Shown here one piece after another: positions 45,567 to 57,500 of a stretch of 64,000 nucleotides of DNA. Position 1 is the stretch's first letter; each line of letters opens with the position of its first letter. The stretch lies in NCBI RefSeq assembly GCF_025370935.1, contig NC_133490.1:7519901-7583900 (forward strand). Direction: 5' to 3'. The stretch comes from Choristoneura fumiferana. Its lineage: Eukaryota; Arthropoda; Insecta; Lepidoptera; Tortricidae. A model generated the notes under the pieces. That model had not been told where the DNA came from, searched no databases, and worked only from the letters and a program-made list of their open reading frames with translations. The translations under genes and the position numbers were made by a program.

Positions 45567-48500
45567 TCCATTATTTTTACTAGATCCTCTCCTCAGTGCG
45601 TGACGCGAGTCACGTGGCCGGTTTTATTTCTATTTCCATTGAACTCACTATTAATTGGATACGACAGTCAAATAAAAAAGAGATACGCATAGCTTCTATG
45701 ACAAACCGCGGAGTAATTATTCTGACGTCGACTAATAATAGAATCGAGGACAGCCTTATAACTAGTTATAGAATGATAATAGTAATTGTTAGAAACGAGA
45801 CTAATCTAGCTTATGAAGAGTTATCTATCAGTGACCTATCTACGTCTAGGAAGACGGACGTTTTTCCGTGGGATCTTATTAACTGGCTGGCTTCATCATT
45901 TCGTTCCAAAATACGATCATTCTTTGAAATCAGGCAACAAAATCGTATTCAATGAGGTTTCTTTTTCTTGAGAGGTGAAATATCCCTAGATGGCGTTACC
46001 CAATGAAAAGATTTAGAAAGAAAGAAAGAGAGAGATTTATTTTGGCTCCATATGTACCACCATCTTACAGTAATGAGACCTAAAGACTAAAACTAGCACT
46101 AAAACTGATTTAGGTACTTGGTGACACGATAGGATACCGCGCGATAACCTAGCCAAAAAAAGTTGGAAAAACCCCGACTTTGTTACTTCAAAGTTCAATA
46201 TCTCAAAAACGGCTGAACCGATTTTGATAAAACATGTCCAAGAACCATCGCTAGAAAAAATGCTTTCAAATATAAAACCACATTCAAATCGGTCCACCCG
46301 TTTAAGCGCTACGGTGCCTAAGACAGACACACATAGCGGTCAAACTTATAACACCCCCTTTTTTGCGTCGGGGGTTAAAAATCAAAATCAAAAAATCCAA
46401 AAAATCCAAATCGCGAAATCCTTAAAATTAGGATTAAGGACTCTTTAATTATTGTAAAATGCTTTTTGTTAAGTATTTTGCTTGAAATAAACAGCTCAAT
46501 TTTTTTTTTTTTTTTTAAAAAGGGCCTCCACTCAGCATGTGTTGCCACACATTATGTACGGTAACTCTGGTTTTCTGTGGAGCCCAAACGTTAAATATTT
46601 AGTAGGTACTTTTAGTTTACTTTCCTCTGATCTCTGCTCTTTTTAACCCCCGACGCAAAAAGAGGGGTGTTATAAGTTTGACCGCTATGTGTGTCTGTAT
46701 GTCGATCGATTAGAATGCGGTGTCGGGGGACCGCTAAGGTTAATACTTTAAAAAATACAACACATGTTACTTTAGTTTCCTGTTAACCTTAGCGGTCCCC
46801 TGACACCGACGACGCGTTGATAAAAAAAATATTACTAGGTACTTATGCTAAATTAACTTAGGCTAATTTTGCGGGAAATCAGCATAGTCCCCGCGGGATA
46901 GGGATAAACGAATTCTTCGCAGATGAAGTCGCGGGCAACAGCTAGGTAGTGCATAATTATTTTTTACTTTTTAGTTGTCTTTTTGACTTCGATTTTTTGT
47001 CGGCGTTTTTTTTTCGGGCGTTTATTTTATGCTGGCGTTTTTTTGTGTCGGGGTTTTAAATTTTTAATTTTTAGGGTAATAGTAGTTGTAGGATTACTTG
47101 GTTGTCCGTATGTTTGTAGGGACGCGTGGAGGAGCCTAGGTATCAAAGGATCCAGGGGAGTGGGGAGGCCATGACTCCTGGGCTCCAGGCTGGGTCTAAG
47201 GACAACATTAGATACTATTATTCTAAACTCATTGATTTAAAAAATATATCTTTCTACGACATAAGAGGGAAATTGATTTTACTATAAATAATTTTCAATG
47301 TTTTATTTGCGAAAAAATAACTAGACTTTGACCAAGTGAACCCACATAAATTTCGAATAACTTAGAAGTGAGAGCCTTGGCTCAAACCCACGACCCTCTG
47401 CTTGAGAGGCCAAGGTTAAACCACTAAACTACCACGACTCCTTATCCATTCTTTATTTTACCAATGGTAGTACTAATACAAAACATAAATCAGACAAAAC
47501 TTTACCTACTATAAAGTCGTAAGCCTTATTTTCAATACTAGCACTGTTCTATATCTCTTCCCGTTCAATGCCCGTAGAACAGATTAACTGGAAACAGATG
47601 GGAACCCATTTACGTTACGACACGTTGAATTGGGGTTCGATGGGCCCTGTTGCTACGAGTATAATATATGTAGCGGCAACCCCACTAATATTATAAACTG
47701 TGTTTACCCGCCGCTTCTCACACATAAATCATTAAGATCCAGCAGCTGAAATTCCGGGATTTTGAAAAATTCCTGTGGGAATTCCCGAAAATTAAATCGT
47801 GGTTTTCATTGACGTTACATTAAAAACAATCATGTAAAATTTCGTGACTCTAAGCCCAGCGGTTGTTGTTTCGAGATTTTATCCCAACCCATGGGAATAT
47901 CGGAATAAAAAGTAGCCTATGTTTTATTTCAGATGTCCAGCTATCTACATACCAACTTTCATTCAAATCCATCAAGCCGTTTTAGCGTGAAGGAATAACA
48001 AACATACTCACTCACTCACTCATGCACTCACAAAGTTTCACATTTATAATATTACTAGCGTTTACCCGCGGCTTCGCACGCGTAAACTATTCGAGCTGGT
48101 AGTTACAATTGAATTTCCGGGATTAAATATTAAATATCGAAATAAAAAGTATCCTATGTTTATTCCTGACGTGCACCTACATAAATGACTAAGCCTTTTG
48201 TTAAATTTCATCCAATATCGGGATAAAAAGTATTATTTTTAATTCAAGTTATAAACTAACAAATTTCATCCAAATCCGTCAGCCGTTTCACAAAAAGTAA
48301 CAAACATACTCACTCACTCACTCACTCACAAACTTTCACGTTTATTATATTAGCAGGATATACTGGGATGCGAAAGTTTGTGAGTGAGTGAGTGAGTAAG
48401 TATGTTTGTTACTCCTTCACGCTGAAACGCCTGGACGGACTTTTATTAAATTTGGTATATTGATAGCTGGACATCTGGAATAAAACATAGGCTACTTTTA

Positions 48501-51500
48501 ATTCCGATATTCCCACGGGATAGGGATATTATAAAATCTCGAATAAACAACCGCTGGGCTTATAGTCATGAAATTTGACATGGTTGTTTTTAATATAACG
48601 TCAATAAAAACCACGATTTAACTTTCGGGAATTCCCATGGAAATTTTTAAAAATTCCGAAATTTTAATTCAGCTGCTGGATCTAATGATTTATACGTGCG
48701 CGAAGCCGGGTAAACACTAGTTTGATATAAAGTCCCCATCCGTATGAGACTGCATAACTCTATGTGGGAGAGCAACTACGAAATTCGTAAATCGAAGTTC
48801 ATATCGTACCGCCTCTCTCACACTCGTATTAGATGACATATGCGTCAGCTGGACGCAAGATACGAAGTTCGGATAAGCCCGAAACATGTCGAGCTAAACT
48901 CGTTTTAAGACGTGAGTTATTCGGTACAATATCATTTAATATTAATTATATGTGAGTCTCACAGTAGCGGGAAACCGGTGGATTCAAGTGGCGAGGTGTC
49001 GTTCATTGTGGCGTTCTAAGGGGGAGGCCTTTGTCCAGCAGTGGACGTCTTCCGGCTGCTGATAATGATGATGATGATGAGTGAGTCTCACATGGTCTCA
49101 GTAGTTTCATGTTCAAAATAGCAAATTCTTTACACAAAGCAGACAAAGTTTTTTTTTTTAATTACTGGTTTGACTGGGATAAAGTGATATGATTGTCTAA
49201 ACTGAAACTCAAACTCACAACATTTATTAACATAAAAAAACACACCACATCACAACAAAGACACAGTAAAAACATAAACAGAAGAGAGCAAAATTAGAGA
49301 CGTTGCCAAAAGGACTCAGCTCAGCATGTGCCGTAGCCCTGTAACCAGGACTGCAGCGCTGGTTTTCAGCTGAACCCCGGTGAGTGTGCACCCACGTAAC
49401 GTGTAACCCACGTGTGCGTCTATGTATATCTTAAAAACATATAAGTACACGTGTATATCTTATATGCATAACATAGCAAGAAAACAGCACGTTTTACGAC
49501 CATATGACGGTCGTAAATGTCAGCGTGTAGGCCATAGGTGATGTCTAGTTTATTTTGTGATAAGCGTGTCTGTAAAAATCCTGTACATGCATGAGTTATT
49601 AGCTAATTAGTGTTGATAGAATTGAAGCACGTGAGCCCTGAGGGCCTATTCCGAAATTCGAAGTTCGTATCGTACCGTCCCTCTCACTCTCGTATTAATA
49701 TTGTTTGTTTGTTTATAATTTCTATTGTACAAAAGGAAAAACAAAAGGTAATATTATAAGTGTCAGAGGGACGGAACGAACGAATTTCGATTTTCGAATT
49801 TCGAAGTACCTAACCCCGCTCAGGCCTTATTGTCTAAAGCTACTGACGCGCCGCGGGCTCTTGCCATCGCTTTCACCATCTCTTTCTGTCACCATATTAC
49901 ACCGTTAGACAGAAAGAAATAGTGAATGCGACAGCAAACGTCCGCGCGTTACACTACGCCCTCTGATCACATGCATTGTTATTTCGAGATTTGAACACTA
50001 CGCGTGGAAAGCTGTGGCAAAGGTCTAGTATTCTTATAGTTTTTTTTTTATTTATTTATCACAAAAACTAAAAAGGAAGTACATACTTATATCTAAACAG
50101 CTCTCCCAAACTGCTACGCAGTTTGTTGGCGCAGAAAGTGGAAATCTCTCATTCACTAAATGATGCCACATACTAACTATAACTAATTATAATATACTTA
50201 ATTACATTATTTTAATGTTTTATAAGTACTAACTACTTAACCGGCAGCAGCTGTGCAGGCCCCAGGCATGTAGGTATAATGCGACTCAATTCACTTATTC
50301 TAAAATTCACGGATGGATGTACGCAGGGACTGCCGCCTCGCCGGCAGCCTTATAAATAAACTACTACAATAAACAATAATTAACTTCAACTTGCAGTGCC
50401 ATCATGTAGCGTACTTGTGATGAGTTAGAAATATTGCACTCAAGAACTTGCAACTTCTCGCAATATTGAGGAAACTTAGTACTCAGACTCAGTATCCAGT
50501 TCTGTGATAAGTTGTGAACTGCAAGTACAATAGAAATACGTGCAGGGATTGAGTTGTTGAAACTTTTTGTAAGTATTTGAAATGGGGTATATTCTAAATT
50601 CAAATCATTTATTTTCGGATAACTGAGTAGATCCAAGTATTGTTAGTTACACAAATGTTCTTATGAGACTATGGTAGACCGCCTAATGCTTACCTTGTAA
50701 TTTTTTCTCTGCGTATCTGTTTTCTGTATCGCTTACTATATCTGGTGTACAATAAAGAGTCTTTGTATTGTATTGTAGTAAGCAGGTAAAATTAAATTAA
50801 ATTAATTTCCACAAGAAGCAAGAAGAGGGTTAAGAGGCCTGTGCTCAGATATGGGACGTATGTAGTTTGGGATGATGATTCCAGATCCATGTGGTTCACA
50901 CGAGCGAAGCCGCGGCTAAAAGTTAGGAAGCAAATGTACATAAGTAGACGTATAGAACGCTTAATCTAAACGTCGAAGATTAACCGGTTACGACAACGGA
51001 AACGGATGCGGCGATTGTTAACGGTTCGTAGGGTCCTAGGCCTGTGGGTACCTATACCGTAGAATACTCTGAGTTAGATAAATCCATAAGGATAAGAGAG
51101 CAGATTACAATTATGAACATTAAACTAAGTCTTTAATATTTTTATTTTAAATTTACACACATTTTAATATAATAGGTTTACAATTACATACATGGGCGTA
51201 CCCAGGGAAGGGCAGCTGCCTCCCCCCCCCCCCAGGACGTTGTATGCTTTATACAATACTAGCTTTTACCCGCGGTTTCGCCCGCGTGGAATTCGGTTAT
51301 CGCGCGCTGTTCCCTCGAGAACTGTGCATTTTTTCGGGATAAAAAGTAGCCTATGTCACTCTCGGGCCCATAAACTATCTCTATGCCAAAAATCACGTCG
51401 ATCCGTCGCTCCGGTTCGACGTGAAAGACGGACAAACACACAAACACACACACTTTCGAATTTATAATATTAGTATGGATGTATTATGCGCCTATTTCCT

Positions 51501-54500
51501 TTTGAAAAACCACGCAAGCCGTGTTGTGTGAACTAGAAAACAAGCACGGGGTTTGAACCTAAAAAAAAAATGTAACTAAAAGCCCCATGGTCAGAATGTA
51601 TGTATAGGTAGAGAATAAATTGCAACAGCTAATAAAAGTCGTATAAACAAGGTACATACGCGGATTAGGCCCGTGGGGGTGATTTCGGGGGGTGGGATAT
51701 AACGTATGGTGGATGAATTTTGTAGTACCTACAGTCCATTACGCGTTTGCGATATTTTCGTAGTTAGCTACAATCGACTAAGTGCTTTGCCATTTTTAAG
51801 CATTACATTCAGAGAAAATAACAAAAGTAGCAAAAGTAATCAAAAAAATATATTTTTGCTGTAATAGCAGTTCCGGGCATTCCCAAAAAAACTTGGATTT
51901 AATTAACGTTGAACCCGCGCCAAAATTCGTCTCTAATCGTAGCAGTTGAAACTTTGGGATTTTATCTCGATCCCGTTGGCCATAGGGTCAAACCATTAGG
52001 ACACTACAGCATACTTAAGTAAGTAAATATGGTAAAGCAATTTCTTAGTCCGGTATAAATAAACGTTGGGGGAGAAAAGTCCTCGAGTGGCGAGCACGAA
52101 CCACGAAGTGAGAGTTGCGGGAAACGTGGACGTGAGTGGCCAGTTTTCGTTCCTTGTGGCGTTCTAAGGGGGAGGCTTTTGTTCAGCAGTGGACGTCTTC
52201 TAGCTCATGATGATGAATTCCTTAGTCCACCACATCTACGCTGTAACTGTAGACGGTAACTGTGAAGCAGAAGCAGAGGGCTGTGGGAATTGAGGGTTCG
52301 AGCTTGCGCTTACCTTTGAGTCTCTTTGAAATTGATGTGCAAAATTACATTTGAAAGAAAGAAAGAGTCACAATGCAAAAAATGAAAATAAACAGATAAA
52401 AATACGTATCACGGTCACGAAATGGTTCCAAATCAGCATAATGCCGCCCTTGCCGCGCTGGTCTTCCTTTGGGACCATCAGGACTTAAAACCTACTATGA
52501 AGTTTACGGTGAAGGCAAGCCTCGTGAAACGTGAAATCCAATGAGGCGTGTGAAGTTCCTGATCCATACGGGGCCCGTGTGAGGTGTGCCCTACAGTGAG
52601 ACGTATATTATATGTATTGGGTTGAGATGCTGAATTGCTGAGATGAAAACTTCTACGCAGTTTTAATGACGATAAAAAATAAACAGTCCTATTTATAATC
52701 AGCTATGCATCATGCATTTCACTGAGAAATTCCCAATTGGCTCTATTGTAAATGAAACGTAGAAAACCAATTACTATGGCAGTTAAATGACGACAACTAG
52801 GAATGATTCTTAAAGGAAACACGTACTATATACGTAGGTACATCGTAGACCAAATAACCTAACCAACAAAAAGTTGGAAAAATAAAAAAAACGGCATTCA
52901 AATCGGTCCACCCGTGGCACAAAGAGACACACAGACATACAGACACATAGCGGTCAAACTTACGAGTATAACACCCCTCTTTTTGCGTCGGGGGTTAAAA
53001 AACCGGTCAAGAGCAGGTAAGGACCATGCCCTGTAGGGTTCCACCCTCTCTTAGGGTGGTTAAGGATTTTCTTGGGCGAAAATGAAAGAAAACAAAAATA
53101 AATGAATTTGAATACAAATAGAAATAGGATTAATAATTTTGAACATGAAACTACCGTGAGACTCACTCATATTAAATATATTGACACGGATAACTCACGT
53201 CTTAAATCGAGTTTAGCTCGACATGTTGCAAAGCAAAGCAGCAGCCGCTGAGTTGCGTTGCTCCGAAGACGAAGGGCTACGGATTAGCCCGAAACATGTC
53301 GAGCTAAACTCGATTTAAGACGTGAGTTATCCGGGTCAATATATTTAATAGGATTAATAATTAGAATATTTTGACGTCTGTGTGAACGACTAGTATTACA
53401 GTACATGCTTAACATTGCCGTTGTGTGACTGTAGGTACTTTGAAACATTTAACGCGGCATTGTTAAACTGTTGACAATTTCTTTCTTAACCTACTGGAAG
53501 GCAAAATAGAAGGAAAACGAGATAGAGGAAGACCAAGATTGACCAGGTGAAGGAAAGGGTGGGTGTCGTGTCGCATCAGGAAGTCAAACAGCTGGCCAAA
53601 GACCGTGCTGAGTGGCGATTACTCCACCGACAAGAGCATAGCTCTTAAATTTAAGAAGAGAAGGAGAATAGAAGTTTGTATTATCAATCAGTATACAACG
53701 AGGAAACGCAGCCAGCCTTATGGGCACCCTGCCCAATAGCAACGACTTGGGTGATATTTGTAAATATAGATTTTTAGGATTAGAGTAAGAAGCCGTGGTG
53801 GCCTAGTGGTTTGACCTATCGCCTCTCAAGCAGGTCAGTTCAAGTCAGGTCGTGGGTTCAAACCCCGGCTCGCACCTCTGAGTTTTTCGAAATTCATGTG
53901 CGGAGTTACATTTGAAATTTACCACGAGCTTTGCGGTGAAGGAAAACATCGTGAGGAAACCTGCACAAACCTGCGAAGCAATTCAATGGTGTGTGTGAAG
54001 TTCCCAATCCGCACTGGGCCCGCGTGGGAACTATGGCCCAAGCCCTCTTGTTCTGAGAGGAGGCCTGTGCCCAGCAGTGGGACGTATATAGGCTGGGATG
54101 ATTATTGTATATATTTTATTTGTTTGTTTATTAATTAATCAGTATTAGTTTAACCTACCTATAGGTAACAAATAGTAGGCGAGATCAAGCAGATCGATGC
54201 GCTTACATTTATTATTACCTACCTACCTACCTGCATTATGTATATAGATCTCGATCTACATGATATTCGCCAACTATTAAATAGTTAAACCCCAGAGGTT
54301 TTCAATAGTGGCTCAGCTTGTCAAACCTTTTATGTAAAACTATACCTAAATAATAAAAGAAACGGCTATCTTACACGTGAGCTTCCTTAATGTAGTGCGT
54401 ATTATATTGGTACAATTATAAAGAAGCCAGAATGAAACATTACCTTTCCAAATCCCTCGTTCCCTTCAGGCTTCGGCGCGGTATCAAACAGGTTGAGCCT

Positions 54501-57500
54501 CGAACTTTGGAAGAAGTCTGCACTCGAGTTCTGTCTCGAAAACAGCTCGGACGTCGAGCTTTCCCTGGTCAAAGACGGCCGGGGTTTCACGAAGGGGTTG
54601 CTGCGACCCCTGGCTTGCTTGATCCAGTCGAACTTATGGTTCGTTGGACTCGGAGAAGGGGAATCAGTGGAGTCCGTCGCGTCGGAAGACATCTCTTGGA
54701 CCGATGCCATTTTGGAGCCAGTTTTTAATTTTTTTTTTAAAGCTTGAATTTTTTTTAAAGATAATATTGTAGCTAGCTCGCAAAGACTTTTTTTTAGTTT
54801 TGTTTTGATCAGCTCTTTTTAATCACTCACTCACTTAAAACACATTTTCAACGTCACGGTTTGGGCAAGGTCGAGTTGGGTTATCATGTGACGTACGAAA
54901 ACAAAAACATGTATGTTTTTATTTAAATGTATGTTAATGCGTGCGGCCCGCGCGATGCCTGCGCAGGAGTGCGCGCGCGCGGCGCATTACATAGATATAG
55001 TATGTCGGTTGTTTCATTTATTAGTTGGCTGTTGTTTGCTATGTGATAATTTTACGATAGTTTAACTGAGAAATATACTTGGGGACTTGTGGCTGTTCTT
55101 TTTTTTTGTGTTTTCTTTAATTCCAACGTAAATTTTGAAGTGGGACTGGGCCGGCCACGTCAGCCGAATGCATCCACTGCGGTGGGCTAAAAATGCCACA
55201 GAGTGGGTGCCACAGGACGGATGGCGACGGCAGGGTATGCCTAGACGGAGATGGCGGGACGACCTGGATTTATTTCAGGCCGACTGGCTTCAGGCTGCTT
55301 TGAATCGGGAATAATGGAGGAGATGGGGGAGCTCTTTGCCCAGCAGTGGGACATCAATCTAGACTAGATAAAAATAATAATAACGTAAATTTTAAAGATA
55401 GTTTTGTGTTAGTTAAACTTCATCTTTGGCTTGTATATGTCCCACTGCTACACGCCTCCTCTCAAGATGAGAGATGCGGATTGGGATATTCGCAGATAAA
55501 ATAACAAGGTGTGTTAATAAAATAACTCAGACGTCAGATCCCCTGACAGTCTTTTTTATTTTAAGTTGGTTGATTGTTTCATTTTCCAATGTCTTAATTA
55601 TTTCAGAAAATATTCGTATATTTTACTATAGGTAAGCCCAATAATTTTACTTGATTTCTAACTCTACAGTCAGTTACATTTCGCCGTTTTTAGATGAAAT
55701 TCAAACGAACAGAAAAACAGCCAGTATTAAATTATCTAAATAAATAGTATGCTGCTTCGCTAAAACATATATTCGATGTGGAATTCGTAACTTTTACACT
55801 GGGCAGAAGAGGGATTTAAAAAAACACACACAACCAGTTTTTAAGACGATTTTGAACTAATTACTCTCCGGTTTTCAGTTATTAAACTAACACCTGTTTT
55901 TGCTATCCATTGAGATCCGTTGGCCATCAATAATAAACAACAAAGTGGTCCTAGTTATTAGGGTTCACTTTTTTTCTTTTGAGGTATGGAACCCTAGAAA
56001 TGGTGACTATATAAATACTTAACAGTATTTATTACAACTTGCGTAGTTCATGACATAATAATGTTATGAATCATTATCGTTTACTTTTACTGAAGATGAA
56101 AAGAAGTGCTTTATTTTTAACCACATGTGCTTGGTATTTGCGTGTATGTGTTTTGAGTGAAACAGATGTTTATTAATACTTATTTTTGTATTCAGCACAT
56201 ACAAAAGAGCGCAGATTGTTCATAAGGACGTTTTATTTAGAATCAAGCTAATATTAAATTAATTTTAAAATGAACGAAAACAAATGCTTGCACTGCAAAT
56301 AGGCGCACACGCAAAGTAGGTTAATAAATTGTTCAAGTGGTATGAAAATCCGTTCAGTAGTTTTTGAGGTCATTGTCAACATACAGACAGACGGACGCAG
56401 CTGGAGACTATGTTTTATAATATGTAAGTAACTATTGATATGCAGCAGCATATTCATCAGTTCATCTGTATTAATTATTATTCCGAGTTAGAAGTTTGAA
56501 TTTTTAAGTGCTTAAATCATTTCTCATTGATATTTAGGTTTTTTGTGACAGATAAATGTGATGCCGTCTCTGTTTATTCGGACAAACCAAACAGAGATGG
56601 CAGCACAGATATCACATACAATTTATCAGTAAGTAGTGGAACAGGAAATAAAAGATAAAAGTAAAACCAATTTTTTTGACATTCATAAGTGCCTAAATTG
56701 AATAAAGATATTCTTTGACTTTAATTTATTCCTTTAATTTTGTTTATTTTATTTTTATTGCTTGTTATTTTAGAGGCAATATACTTAAATATAAACATTA
56801 GCTGTCTATATCCATTAAATTTCAAATTTCAAAATTTTAAATTCAAATCATTTATTCAGTAAATAGGCCGCAATGGGCACTTTAACACGTCATTTTTTAA
56901 ACTAACAGCGCTTTCGGAAAGACCATCATTGCCAAGAAGAATGCGCCGCCGCTTGGCAGAAAGTAATTTTTTCAAAATATAATAATTACAAATAAAATAC
57001 TTAAAAACTACAGTAAGTACACAATTTAAGAAAAAAAAACAAAAATAATAATAATAATACAGGTTTATTAAATAATTACGGTTTTTGAGTTAACTACAGC
57101 CTTGTGACAGACGTAGAGGTAGCGACAGTAATAGAGTTCCGTATAATAGAGTTTTATAAAACCCATACGTGTGGGGTATCTATGGATAGGTCTTCAAAAA
57201 TGATATTGAGGTTTTTAATATCCTTTTTTTCTAAACTAAATAGTTTGCGCGAGAGACACTTCCAAAGTGGTAAAATGTCCTGTAACTTCTAAAATAAGAG
57301 AATGATAAAATTAAAAAATATATATGATGTACCTACATTACCATGCAAACTTCCACCGAAAATTGGTTTGAACGAGATCTAGTAAGTAGTTTCATCATCA
57401 TCATCATCTCAGCCTATATATGTCCCACTGCTGGGTACAGGCCTCCTCTCAGAACAAGATGGCTTGGGCCATAGTTCCCACGCGGGCCCAGTGCGGATTA

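Noticed and set aside
45596..45955. 119-residue plus-strand frame, the longest not explained by a gene or repeat
   Set aside because: No recognisable motif, no splice context and low-complexity Ile/Ser/Asn composition in intronic DNA. I cannot support it as coding; RNA-seq would settle it.
47700..48720. CRISPR-like repeated CTCACTCACTCACTC blocks
   Set aside because: They are the shared 5' part of LEP1-type elements in a eukaryotic intron; no regular spacers or cas genes.
54432..54747. Two plus-strand frames of 84 and 98 residues
   Set aside because: Antisense to neprilysin first exon A, whose minus-strand frame has start, donor and matching phase.
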